NCBI RefSeq assembly: GCF_031143425.1
Contig: NC_090442.1
Span: 428,127,776 to 428,191,775, forward strand
Origin: Pleurodeles waltl
Taxonomy: Eukaryota; Chordata; Amphibia; Caudata; Salamandridae
Length of the DNA stretch: 64,000 nucleotides
Direction: 5' to 3'
This document shows positions 21,600 through 32,892 of this stretch, in pieces. Below the pieces are notes generated by a model that searched no databases, was not told where the DNA came from, and saw nothing but the letters and a program-made list of their open reading frames with translations. The position numbers and the translations under genes are program-made. The stretch's first letter is position 1, and each line of letters begins with the position of its first letter.

Positions 21600-22800
21600 A
21601 CAGAAATAAGGGACCCTGGCTTCTTTTCTTTATTTTCAACTTTTTTTGGGGGGGGCTCGGTTTCAGCTGAGTCCCAAGATGGCTGGCAACACTTCAACAA
21701 CTTCTGTTGTTGAAGTGTTATCAGCCAATAAGATCTCTGCATGAGATTGGGAGGGGTTGCAAATGTAATGCTTCCCTAGATATACAAATTTGGATTTTCT
21801 TTAATTTCTCTAAAACTACTAAATGGAATTACACCAAAACAAAAAAGGACTCTTTCTGGATCAGCACCTCCCTTCCTGCCAAATTTGCTGTAACTCCTCC
21901 CAGTAGTTTTTGAGCTATCGCTATTTGAAAGCCCCATGGAAAAATGAATGGAGAAGATGCATTATGGAACCCCCTTTTTGCTCGGCCACACCAGACAGAT
22001 CACTCCAACAATTGTCCAGGCAGCAGCTGAAGGGACTGGCAAATTGTTTTGAAACATTTCATGAAGATTCATCAAGCAGTGCCAAAGATAGAGGCAAGTA
22101 AAAAAATACTTTTTATTTAGAAACTAGGTCCCAACTATAACTACCTTGTGGTGACCGGGGTATATATATACACAAACACACACATTTATATATATGATAT
22201 GACAAGTATACATAGGTATATAAATATATATCTTACCTAGTGACGGTCACTACTAGGTAGTTACAGTTAGAAAAAGCGCTTTTTGACTTGCCTATATCTT
22301 TGGCACTGTTTGAAGAATCTTCACAAATGTTTCCAAAAGAAGTGTCCTGGTGATTTTTGTTGCACACAGAACGTTTTGGGTGATCTGTCAAACAGAGGTA
22401 GACAAAAAGGTTGGGGGTCAAAAAAGTTGAGTTTTTCATGTTAATTCTCATTGGACCTTTGACCACAACTACAGTGCAAACTGCTGGGCAGCATTACACC
22501 AAAGTTGGCAGAAAGGTAGCTTTTGGTAGGTAGATTGTGCTTTCACTTGTTTGGTGTAAATAGATTCAGTGAGAAATTTGAGGAAATCTAAATTTGTATA
22601 TCTGTGATCACAAAGTGTTCGCAAATAATGACAAGCTCCTGCAGGGAAATGCACACCTCTGGTTTGCTGCCAACACTTCAATCAGGGAGCATTGGGATCC
22701 ATCTTGGGACAAAACTACAAAAAAGGCAAAGGGACCAGGATAGAGGCATCCTGGCCTCTTAGCTCTGGTGCTGGGGTCCCAGAGGGACCCTGCCAGAGCA
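21600..22800. repeat. Large foldback repeat with arms of about 450 bp
   Basis: The left arm (about 21610-22110) and right arm (about 22270-22760) are diverged inverted copies. Paired boxes include AGTCCCAAGATGG (about 21671 versus complement near 22698), GATATACAAATTTGGATTT (21777 versus complement near 22600) and CAGTGCCAAAGATAGAGGC (22076 versus complement near 22300). The loop has a TAACTACC box on both sides and a TA/CA microsatellite. No coding capacity. It may be one foldback transposon or two copies of one repeat joined head to head; flanking GC-rich DNA suggests the inversion may extend further on both sides. Confidence 0.7.
22160..22232. repeat. TA/CA-rich microsatellite in the foldback loop
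   Basis: Alternating TATATA and CACACA runs with interruptions, centred between the inverted arms. Confidence 0.8.
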
Positions 22801-23830
22801 AAAAAAAAATGTTCCTAATTTTTGCTGTGAAATTGTGACGTTGTCACGAATTCTCAGCAAAAAATTTAAAAAATAAGCACAGGCTCCCCCGTTTGTTTCC
22901 TTAAGCCCCAGGGTGGGGCAGATCTCAGAGGCACTAAACAAAATATGGAGGGGCGCACAAGGCCCCCTCTTTGGCTTATCACTGCCCTGGGGACCCCCAC
23001 CTACCAGAGGCTTAAATAATTTGTGACTCCTCGCCAGTCTATCCTTCTTTCGAGGGTCTTCAACATGATATATGAACGTGTCTTTTCCGGGCGTATGCTC
23101 CATTCAGAGACTTCAGCAACTCTAGGAGGTTTGTGGTTCCACTCTAGGCCGATCGGCCTCTGCTCAGCCCCATCGAACCCCGCAGCACCTGTAGACAGGG
23201 ATGAAACAGCAATTAAAAGGCATTTCAGATGAAACACAACTAAAGCCCACAGATCGATAAGGTTCCGAGTAGTCTAGTGTGACAAGGTGTAAGCTCTTCT
23301 GTCTCTCTCACTGTGAGAGGGAGAAGTGGCAAAGAGAGACCTGCCCCTGAAATATGGACCTTTATCTCCAGTCACATCGTACCCACTGATGCAGGCCCTC
23401 CATTTAGCTCTCTGATCAAGAGTAGTATTATATTGCTAGAATTTCTATACCACTTTCGGCCGAGCTGCAGTACCCCTGATTTAATGGCTCATTCGATCCA
23501 GCAGGAAAAAAACATCCAGTTAGACCTTTACTGCTGCGGTCGTAAATTATGTATTTAACGTCAAGTTCCGGACCCGTGAATAATAGCATCAGATCAGGAG
23601 CTTCCAAGGATAAAAGCTGTGTTAGTTATGCTAGAAATGCCCTTGGAGCCAGCTTCTTAAACTGGCATGGAAAATGAAGGAATAATTACACCATCACAGC
23701 TATGACAGTATGCAAGTGAACACGTATGTCAGTGGGAAAATGTGCTATTGAAATTTAGCACATTACTGAGCAACTCTGAGGTCAGGCTCAGTGTGTGACC
23801 TCTGACAGCTCCGCTTGTATGCAGAGCCCA
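22801..23830. other. Unclassified intergenic sequence
   Basis: The first 200 bp are GC-rich with GGGGACCCCC words, possibly the outer end of the foldback repeat. The remainder (23000-23830) has ordinary composition and no recognisable domain. I see no splice-bounded frame with protein-like character. This is one of the few stretches that might be unique host DNA. Confidence 0.4.
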
Positions 23831-23936
23831 AGGCCCTTGATATACTTTTTTAGCAATTGTATTTTGTATGTTTGTGCTGCTTTTGCGTCAAAAAGCGGTG
23901 GAAATGCAGTGCTAAAAAAGTATAAATACGGGCCCT
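23831..23936. repeat. Short palindromic MITE (about 106 bp)
   Basis: The left end AGGCCCTTGATATACTTTTT is matched by the complement of the right end (TGCTAAAAAAGTATAAATA followed by CGGGCCCT). Stems are about 26 bp with few mismatches; the loop contains a GCGTCAAAAAG word. Non-coding. The superfamily cannot be told from this copy. Confidence 0.65.
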
Positions 23937-24493
23937 AGTGTTTCCTGCAGTCTTTAACAAAACTTCGCACGTTCGCTCCTTCCCTCACAAAATTCCTTGT
24001 GTGCTTCAGAACACAATCCCTGCCATATGCGGGTAGTGAAGGTTTGTGTGTCCTTTACATAGCCAGGGGATGTTGAGCCAGCCCACTTCACACACACCTT
24101 GCTGACACTTTGGTACTCCAGTGACCCATGGCAACTTGCGAGAGCATGCACTAGTGAGGGTTTGTTTTATTTTGTATCGGTTTGTGACAATGAATGTTTG
24201 TGTCATTAAGTGTTTGATAATTAATTGTTTGTCACTATGCATGTTTACCATGTTTGTTTCAGCAAGTTTGTGTGGGCTAGTGTTTGTGTCCTTGACTGAG
24301 AAGGTATAATGTGTGTATGTGTCAGAGTGAATATTATGTTCTAATATGCACCAGGGAGCACATGTCAGTCAGTGTTGAGTGAGCATCGTACAGTGTTTGG
24401 TCAATCAGCATTTTTTTGTTGCTTAGTTTGTGTGTGTAACAGTGTCTTAGTAAGAGCTTCTGCGCCATTTGTTTGTGTCACTGAGTATGTTAC
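23937..24493. other. Spacer grading into a degenerate TG-rich tract
   Basis: No gene. From about 24150 the plus strand is dominated by words like TTTGTGTCACTGAGT and AGTGTTTGTGT in loose repetition. Similar wording resumes at 32616-32892, so Harbinger copies 2 and 3 appear to sit in one degenerate repeat tract. Confidence 0.55.
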
Positions 24494-24496
24494 TAT

Positions 24497-25066
24497 GGCT
24501 CTCATTATGACTTTGGCGTAAAGTGCTGCTTACCGCCATGCTGACTGCCGCCAACATACCGCAGTGGTATACTGCTACACGTATTATGACTCACACATAG
24601 AAATCTGCCACTAAACAGACACACACACAAGTCAACCACACCAAAGGTAAGTGATAAACTGGCGGTACCAAAACCCACACCGCTACGCCAAGAGAAATAC
24701 GCCTACAGCATTATGACCCACGAATCACCGCGCAGACATGCAACTGCGGTAAACCATTAGCGGTACATACCGCTGCGCTCAAAATACCCTTTCACTAACA
24801 AAACAACACCACATTGGTCAATACAAACTACACCCACCTGACACCCATACACACATTACACCCACACACCACTATAAAACACACACACACATTACCCACA
24901 ACCCTTTACCACTACAAACAATTTACAACAGAGAGAGACACACCAGGAACACCCACAGAACCAGAGCCACCGAACACCATCACCAATACACTATCCACGC
25001 CCCTCACAGCACATACCTCAACACATCCCCCCACACACACTCACACACACCACACACTCCACACCC
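24497..25066 (+). promoter_or_regulatory. Left subterminal region and leader of gene A, copy 2
   Basis: Same order as in copy 1: terminal repeat, short palindromes, then a CA-rich tract (24800-25060) leading into the gene A ATG in a CCCATGGC context. It is presumed to hold the gene A promoter and transposase-binding sites. Confidence 0.45.
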
Positions 25067-26600
25067 ATGGCACCACAAAGACACCCCAGGTTCTCAGAGG
25101 AGGAGCTAAGGGTCATGGTGGAGGAAATCATCCAGGTTGAGCCACAGCTATTGGGATCACAGGTGCAGCAGACATCCATTGTAAGGAAGATGGAGCCATG
25201 GCGGAGGATTGTGGACAGGGTCAACGCTGTGGAACAGCATCCAAGAACAAGGGATGTCATTAGGAAGAGGTGGAATGACCTACGGGGGAAGGTGCATACC
25301 GTGGTTGCAAGACACCAGATAGCTGTACAGAGGACTAGCGGTGGACTCTCACCTCCTCCCCCACAACTAACAACATGGGAGGAACAAGTCTTGGCAATTA
25401 TGCATCCTGAGGGCCTGGCAGGAGTAGCAGGAGGACCGGAATCTAGTAAGTCAAATCTTTACCACTATGACCCCCCTACCTGAATGCCATCACTCCCATC
25501 ACTCCACCACCTCCCACACACTCCACCATCACAACCCACCCATCCCAGTACCCAGCACTGCATGCAACAACAATGCATGGACACCACTTAGAGCCCTGCA
25601 TGGACTCCCATCACCACAGCATGCACAGTAGTGACAATCACTTAGCCAACCAAATAACAACTCACACAAGCCAAAGATGCCTTGGTAATAACAACCATGG
25701 AGGGGAAAATACCCATGCACAAGATATGACACGCAGAAACAATAACACTGCATTTACATCCCCACAGGACCCCCACACAACGTCACCGGAGAGGAGGTGC
25801 CAGCAACATCTAGTCCCCCCCAGAAGAGGCCCACAGTGATGACAGCAGCTCTCCATGCCTGGATCAGGATGATCAACCTGGCCCATCAGGGACTTGCAGA
25901 CAGTCGGTTACCCAGCCACAGTCCCATACCACCACAGAGCCCACCCCCTCAGAAAACACCAGCACAGCACCCACCCAGTGGGCCCATCCCTCTGTTTCCA
26001 GGACACGTCAATCAGCAGTGTGTCCACCACTACAGGGACCTCAGGCAACCCCACAAACACTGGACGAACAGTCACCTGGGGTCAGTGGCAGTGGGCACAC
26101 GGTTCAGGGGACAGAGGCACAGGACAACAGGGAAGCTGCGAGGACTGCTGTGCAACAGTGGGAGGACAAGCCCAGGGACCCCACTCTCCAAGAGGCACTC
26201 ACCAACATCCTGGGAGCATACCACCATTCCCAGGAGACCATGGGCCAGATACTGCCAAGTTGCAGGAGACCCAGCGGCTGCAGGAGGGACAGTACCTGGG
26301 GATCAGAGAGGACCCGAGGGACATCCACACCACCGTGGTCACCATTGCAGAGGTGCTAACAGACATGGCCAACACCATGAGGGAGGAAGTGGCACACCAA
26401 CGGGACCCTGACACTAGCCAAACCGATGAACAGCCTTCCACGTCCGCTGACGCTAGTGGACAGGAGGCCCTGCCACAGGAACAACAGGAACAACAGGCCA
26501 CCAGCACCCCACCCCCTACAGAAGGAGAACCACCCCGCAAACAGTCCCTGCGATCCAGGCAGAAGCCAGAGAACATTGCCAAGACCCCGCCAGGAAATAA
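25067..26600 (+). pseudogene. Harbinger gene A, copy 2: NAIF1-like Myb/SANT protein (frameshifted)
   Basis: Exon 1 (25067-25445, 379 bp, identical in length to copy 1) encodes the intact Myb/SANT domain with the RFSEEELRVMVEEII helix and an RKRWNDLRGKVHTV recognition helix, ending at a CTA/GTAAGT donor. Exon 2 starts after CCACAG at 25768. It holds the acidic Ser-rich segment, a helical LGAYHHSQET segment, a further helical segment and a basic end, in more than one frame. TAA at 26598-26600 matches the copy 1 stop after correcting a single-base loss. The intron is about 320 bp in both copies. Role as in copy 1. Without frame correction the product would be the DNA-binding domain with an aberrant tail. 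Confidence 0.8.
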
Positions 26601-26785
26601 GACTCTCCTGATTGTCACCCTTGTGTCCCACTCTGTCACCCTGTCCACCTTGAACTGACATTGCTCCCCTTCCTATGCCCCCTTGGACAATGCACTTGTG
26701 ATACCAATAGACGGCACTCTGTCCTGGACTTTCCTCCACCATCACCCAAGCCCATTGCACGTCCCCATTTACTTCTCAACACTGA

Positions 26786-26791
26786 AATAAA
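26786..26791 (+). terminator. Polyadenylation signal of gene A, copy 2
   Basis: AATAAA, 186 bp after the gene A stop, in the same relative place as in copy 1. Confidence 0.65.
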
Positions 26792-27099
26792 CACTCTTGC
26801 GAAAAAACAATTATGGAGTATGTCAAATGATTGAAGGATGTAGTTGTTTAACAATCTGTAGACATTGCAAATCGACCGTACAGTGATGTATACATGGTTA
26901 TGACCTGTAATGTGCTGCAGTCAGTACACCAGGAGCCACTGGAGGGCACACCTATCTCAAATGGACATGTTAAAGGGTACAATAAGTGGCCTTTGTAGTG
27001 GGAACAGCAGCCAGCCAGAGAAAATTCACTTCACAAAACAGTAATGGAAGGTGAGGTCACAGTGTCTTACCTGTGTGTCACTGGAAGCACTGTTGTATT

Positions 27100-28196
27100 A
27101 TAGTTGTTCTGTTGTCCACATCCTCTTCCTCTGCCTCCTATTCTTCACTGTCCACAGGCTCCACCACTGTACACGACCATCTCCAGCCTCATCCTCCTGC
27201 AGAAAAGGCACCTGGCGTCTCAAGGCTATGTTGTGCAACATGCAACATGCAATGATGATCTGGCAGATCTTCTTGGGTGAGTAGCACAGGGCCACCTGTC
27301 AGTTGGATGCACCTAAACCTGGCCTTCAGGAGTCCAAAGGTGTGCTCAATGATCCTCCTTGTTCGCCCATGTGCCTCATTGTAACGTTCCTCTGCCTTTG
27401 TCCTGGCATTCCTCACTGGGCTCAGTAGCCATGAAAGATTGGGATAACCAGAGTCACCTGTAAATATTGAGGGATACCTGCTAGCCAGACACTCACCCTT
27501 AGGGCCAACCCCACACCCATATACCAACATGCTCTGGGTGGGGACAATGGGCTCACCTATTAGCCACACCCGGTGCCTCTGGAGTTGAGCCATCACATAT
27601 GGGATGCTGCTATTCCTCAGGATAAAGTCATCATGCACAGACCCAGGATAATTTGCATTCACATGGGAGATGTACTGGTCCGCCAGCCACACTATCTGCA
27701 CATTCATCGAGTGAAAGCTCTTTCGATTTCTGTACACCTGTTCATTTCTCCAGGGGGGGACAAAGGCAATATGTGTACCATCAATAGCACCAATGATGTT
27801 GGGGATATGTCCCATTGCATAGAAGTCAGCCTTCACTGTGGCCTAATCCTCCACCTGGGGGAAAACGATGTAGGTGCAGATGTGTTTCTTCAGGGCAGAC
27901 AACACTCTGGTCAACACGTTTGAGAACATAGGCTGTGACATCCCTGCTGCCATGGCCACTGTTGCTTGGAAGGAGCCACTTGCCAATAAATGGAGCACTG
28001 ACAGGACCTGCACTGATAGGACTTGCACAAGAGGGGGGATCCCAGTGGGGTGACGGATAGCTGAGATGAGGTCTGGCTCCAATTGGGCACACAGCTCTTG
28101 GATTGTGGCCCTATCAAGTCTGTAGGTGAGGATAATGTGCCTGTCTTCCATTGTTGCCAGGTCCACCAGGGGTCTGTACACAGGGTATGTCTCCAT
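27100..28196 (-). pseudogene. Harbinger gene B, copy 2: HARBI1-like DDE nuclease (stop and frameshift)
   Basis: The N-terminal part is 28196-27846 and starts METYPVYRPLVDL, which sets the likely start for the family; it carries the helix-turn-helix. The nuclease core is 27842-27557 and the C-terminal exon runs from 27457 down to about 27100. The intron (27556-27458) is 99 bp, a multiple of three, and here has no stop codon, so an unspliced reading stays open. The DDE residues are present (GAIDGTHI, VHDDFIL, IIEHTFG). Two lesions are visible: TAG at 27845-27843, where copy 1 has a Leu codon, and a one-base shift near 27290 that throws the last 60 codons out of frame. A short internal duplication (VLSVQVLSV, about 28005-28020) is absent from copy 1. 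Confidence 0.88.
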
Positions 28197-28658
28197 CTCC
28201 TATCCATCCTCAGCGATTGAATGCTAGGTTGAAAAATGGTGAGCAGATGGTCATATTCAAACATATACTCAGAGTAAAATGCCTTGTACGTTGTGACAGA
28301 AACAATATGTTAATGTGTAGTCCCGGAAATGTGCTTATGTCTGCTGTGACACAGTTAGGTGCCATGGCCTGTTCCCCCCTGAAATGGCGGCCACCTGACC
28401 TGAATGAAGGGACAAGTGGAAATTAGGTAATTCCGCTGACATTGTTCTCCGTTGCAGGAGGCGGTCGAGGACACCTCATTGGTTATCATTGGGCCCTATG
28501 GGTTCCAGTAGCCAATGGTGATGTATGCCAGCGGTGACGGTACGCATCGCCACATACCTGACCGCCATTTTCTCTCCCTTCACTCACTTGCTATCTGACC
28601 TTCAACAGGAGAGGACCTACACTGCAAGTGCTGCTGTGACCTGTTTCTGGAAGCGACC
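28197..28658. promoter_or_regulatory. Divergent intergenic region between genes B and C, copy 2
   Basis: 462 bp, the same length as in copy 1. It keeps the GAAATGGCGGC and GACCGCCATTTTC boxes in opposite orientation (about 28381 and 28559) and the ACAGGAGAGGACCTACACTG leader. Conservation of spacing and boxes between copies supports regulatory function. Confidence 0.5.
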
Positions 28659-31121
28659 ATGGCCCGAATGTCTGGGGAAAGGGCCCCAGCCTTCACTTCC
28701 AAGGAGTTGGGGAGACTAGTGGATGGAGTCCTACCCCAGTACCGTTTACTTTATGGTCCTCCAGACCAACAGGTGAGTACACTGTGAGCACGATGCATGG
28801 GGCATGAATGCATGGAGTGCTGTGTGTGTAAGCCTTGTGTAAGAGGGGGTGGCTGAGGGGTCCTGGGCAGAGTGCTGCATGTATGGTAGTCAATGTCTGT
28901 GTGTAAGGGGATGGGAGGGATATGGTGGGCAATGAGTGTATCTGGCCGGACGGTATGGCTGATCCCATTTCCTATGTATCATTGTCTGCAGGTCAGCGCC
29001 CATCAGAAAAAGGGTATTTGGCGTGCCATCACCAAGGACGTGCGGACCCTGGGGGTCTTTGACAGACGGAGTACCCATTGTCGCAAACGGTGGGAGGACC
29101 TGAGCCGTTGGGCAAAGAAGATGGCGGAGGCCAAGCTGGGGCTGGCCTCCCAACGAGGAAGGGTTGCCCATCGTACCCTGACCCCCCTGATGTTCCGCAT
29201 CCTGGAGGTGGCCTATGCAGAGTTGGATGGGCGCTTGAAGGCATAACAGCAGCCACAAGGGGGTGAGTACAGTTTCAGAATCAGAAAATTGCGCTTGGTG
29301 AGGTGTTAGCTGTGTGGGGGATGTGGGTCTGTGGGTGCCCCCAGGCCAGGACGAACATGGCAGGGTAGGTTCCATGTTGGGCAGGGTCTGATGCACTCCA
29401 GCCCCAAATATGCTAGTGGGCATCTACTACTGGGCAGGGTCCTGTGGGTTTCAGGTGTGCTGCTATTGGCATTAGGCAATGTTCCCCATGGGCTGGTGAC
29501 TACCATTGTAACTGGTAGTGCATGGCCTAGTGCATAGGGCTGTTCCCTGTGTGTTGTGTACACCAACGGTGGTGGTGTTGCTGGCATTCACCAAGTGTAT
29601 CCTCTGTCTCTCCCCCCCTTTTTGTTTTGTCACCCTGTCCTTGTGTGTATTAGCATCATCTGGCGGAGGAGCAGAGGCACCGGAGATGGAGGGAGCTGCA
29701 TCCCACATGCCCCATGAGGCCGAATCCACTGACGGTGAGGGCACCAATGGGACTGGGGCAAGGGGAGCACCACGGTGGTGACTATATGGGACAGTTCAGA
29801 CAGCGGCACCTCCTCCGATGGCAGCTCCCTGGTGGTGGCAAACACCTCTGTGGTCACCCCAACTACAGGTACAGCCGCCACCCCGCACCAGCACTGTCCC
29901 CCCAGTAGCCCCTCAGCGTGTTTTCCGTGCCTGCTAACCCAGGACTGTGGCCATTTCCTTCGCCCAGGCACCTCAGGACCTGCCCCAATCAGCCCTGTTG
30001 CCCTTAGTGAGGAGTCTATTGACCTCCTGCTATCCATCTCTGTTGCGCAGTCAACCATAGTCAATGCAATCCAGGATCTGGCAGGGCATTTGCAACAAAC
30101 AAATGCATTCCTGGAGGGCATTCAATCTGCTGTGGTGGCCCAACAGAGATCATTCCAGGCTCTGGCCAACTCCCTGATGGCAGCCATTGTCCCTGTTTCT
30201 AGCCTCCCCCCCTCCAACTTCCTCTACCCAGTCCCATTCTCCTCAACCCCAGCCTATCCCAAGCACACCAAAATCAACACACAGAAGTGGCTCAGGCACT
30301 CACACAAGCACCATCCAGATGCAGACACACCAACATCCACTGCCTCCACTGTGTCCCCCTCCTCCTTCTCATTCACCTCCCTCCCAGTAGCATCTCCACT
30401 CACACCTGTATGCACTACTTCCTCATCCGCTACCTTCATCACCATCACGCCTATCACTACAAACCCCTCATTTGCAGTCACCATCCCCACATCCATGCAC
30501 ACGTCCCCTGTGTCCTCTCCCACTGTGTCTGTGCCCCCTCCTCCCAAAGTACACAAACGCAAGCACTCAGACACTCAACAGCGATCCACCTCACAACAGA
30601 ATCCAGCCCATGCACCTGCACCCAAACATAGACACCTCCTACCTCCACTCCCGAAGCTTCACCCTCTTCCAGCCCCAGTGTACCTAAAAAGCTTTCCCTC
30701 TACACCGTTGACCTATTCCCTGCCCCTCCCCCCCCGTCCTTCAATTCGGGCCAGGGTGGTCAGGACCCAGGCTAGCACCTCAGCCATCCAGTCCACAGCC
30801 ACTGTCGTTTCTGCAGCCACTGCGGTTGTGAGAGGCTCTGAGAAGACAGCCATCCACACAGCCAGTGTGCCTGCACCAGCTGCCAAGGGCAAAAACGGAG
30901 CACCAGCTGGCAAAGCCAATAAGGGAGCACCAGCTGGCAAAGGCAAGGAGGCACCACTAGCTGCCAAAAGCAAGGAGGCACCACCAGCTGGCAAAGGCAA
31001 GGAGGCACCACCAGCTGCCAAAAGCAAGGAGGTACCACCAGCTGGCAAAAGCAAGAAGGCACCACTAGCTGCCAAGGGTAATGACAAAGGCATAGACTCT
31101 GCAGGCAGGATAGATATGTAG
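28659..31121 (+). pseudogene. Harbinger gene C, copy 2: second Myb-like protein with Ala/Lys tail (broken)
   Basis: Exon 1 is 28659-28772 (38 codons, CAG/GTGAGT). Exon 2 is 28992-29262, one codon longer than in copy 1. Exon 3 begins at 29654 after TATTAG. The Myb/SANT region reads GIWRAITKDVRTLG and THCRKRWEDL. Exon 2 has a stop (TAA, about 29244-29246) where copy 1 has Ser. A frame change near 29770 is followed by an open stretch of 448 codons (29775-31121). This stretch contains STIVNAIQDL, the Gln-rich helix, a Ser/Thr/Pro/His tail and a C-terminal run of about ten PAGKGKEA/PAAKSKEA-type units (about 30885-31085), like a histone H1 tail. Such a tail would bind nucleic acid non-specifically. 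The protein family role is unknown. Confidence 0.78.
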
Positions 31122-31489
31122 CCTGGTGCTGGAGCAGCATCTGAGCAAAAAACACCAGCCATGGCACATATGTCTGAGGCTGCAGGGGAAGGGCTGGAGC
31201 CTCCCCCCCACCACAGGCAGCACTGCCGCCAGCAGCGTCACCTGCACCACCACCTGCACCTCCACCAGCACCACTGCCAGCAGCACCAGCCCCAGTGGGC
31301 AGCCGTCCGAGGCTGCAGTGGACGGGCTGGAGCCTCCCCCCACCACTGGCAGCACCGCTATCGGCCCCGCCATTGCCACCACTGAGCAGCTGTCACCACC
31401 GGCAGGCAGTGTGTAGTCCTGCCTCCATGGGCTGTAGTGCGTCCTGGTCCCTGCAAAAACTGTAGGTGTGACACCCAGGTGAGAGACTG

Positions 31490-31745
31490 TGACAGGGCAC
31501 AAAGCCCCATCCAGGACCAGTGGAAGAAGGAATCCACTCACCCCCTCCTTGCCAGGATGAAGCACACTGGGCACAAAGCCCCCTCCAGAACCAGTGGCAG
31601 AAGGTATCCACTAGAGAGTCTGTGGCTTTACACTCCCCAGGACCAAGCAGTGGGCAGACCACCCATTAGAGAGACTGTGGCTTTGCACTCCCCAGGACCA
31701 AGCAGTGGGCAGACCACCCACTAAAGAGACTGTGGCTTTGCAACC
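31490..31745. repeat. Low-copy precursors of the 74-bp and 64-bp minisatellites
   Basis: One to two units with CCTCCAGAACCAGTGG and AGGATGAAGCAC, then two units with AGAGACTGTGGCTTTGCACT. They correspond to the arrays at 13645-15080 in copy 1 and show the pre-expansion state. Confidence 0.8.
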
Positions 31746-32615
31746 CGCAGGACATTGCAGAGGGCATGTGGCCCCCTCCAGGAGCAGTGGCATTGTACCA
31801 TCTTCCGGCTGAGGTGCTTCCTTCCCCCTGAGGTGCCTGTGTATTTTTGACCTGATCCCCCAGCAGTGTTCTCTCCGTATTGAGGCAGAAGTCAAATGAG
31901 GCCTTGGCCTATGTGATATGGCCTTGTGGCCCAAGACATTATGGACTGGGCAGTTTCCCTCCATTTGTATATATTGTAGATACTGTTTTGTGCTTTGAGG
32001 ATGCATTTCTAGAAGTTTATATTATTACACTGGCTTTACTCACTTCATTTTGTCCTTGCGTTATTCCTGAGGGGTACGGGTGGATATGTAATGTTGTTGC
32101 ATTTGTTTGTGTGTATGGTGTTTGGGGTGGGGGTGGGGGTGTTGCATGTGTGTGTCACTCTCTTTTTCCTCCACCCACCCTTGTGAGGTAGGTGCGGTAC
32201 TCACCGTGGTCATCTTCACTGCTGTTCGTATTCTTGGTGAAGGAGGAGGTAAACCAGCATGTGTAACACCTGTAGTTCGGGCGCCAAGGTATTGTGGTTC
32301 TTCCTTGAGTGTCCAGAGGTTAGTCGTTTCCCTTCTGTGTACTGTTTCAGCCGTGCTTTTTATGGCGTTGGTACCACCCCGGAAAAGCTGGCAGATTGGC
32401 TTGTTGTAATAGGGTGGGTGGTACATTGTCTTCCACCTGGCTGTTGGCGGTTACCGCTGCGGTGCTTGTTGCTACCGCCATGGCGGTTGGTGTGTTAAAG
32501 TGGCTGTCTGTGTTGGTGGTTTCCGCTGTGGTTATAATTCAATTTTTTTCACCGCCAGCTTGTTGGCGGTATTACTGCCGCTTTATCACCGACCACCAGG
32601 GTTGTAATGAGGGTC
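31746..32615. other. Right subterminal region of Harbinger copy 2
   Basis: No gene. It is collinear with 15081-15952 and includes GGCGGTTACCGC-type palindromes near 32444-32590 and the right inverted terminus. Confidence 0.6.
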
Positions 32616-32892
32616 AATGTGTTAGTATATGTATGTGTGTGCTTGTGTCACTGGAAGAAATAATAATGGAGACGTGTGTTAGTGTCTCAGTGACGGTATC
32701 AGTAAGCATGTCATTGACACTCACAAGGATTGTTTGTGTTAGTGCATGTGGTGACTAAGTAAGTGAGTCGTCAAGTGAGCATGTTTTAGTCTGGTGTCAA
32801 TGGGAGTTAAGCCAGTGAATATTTGCACTAGACAGTGTTTATAAGCTGCTGTGCTAGTAAGCTAAGAGCCACTGAATCTGCCTTTGTGTCAC
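32616..32892. repeat. Degenerate TG-rich tract between Harbinger copies 2 and 3
   Basis: About 280 bp with recurring GTGTTAGTGTCTCAGTGA-like words, matching the style of 24150-24493. It is the only DNA separating two full-size Harbinger elements. Confidence 0.55.

Larger units (their letters stand above)
24497..32615 (+). mobile_element. Harbinger DNA transposon, copy 2 (8.1 kb)
   Basis: The left end GGCTCTCATTATGAC (24497-24511) and the right end (GTTGTAATGAGGGTC, 32601-32615) are inverted and match copy 1 with a few changes. The left flank is TAT, the right flank AAT, so the target duplication is imperfect or eroded. The order matches copy 1: gene A (+), gene B (-), gene C (+), then single or double units of the 74/64-bp sequences that are expanded in copy 1. 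Subterminal GGCGGT palindromes are present at both ends. It is the most compact copy and the best template for a family consensus, but all three genes are damaged. Confidence 0.88.
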
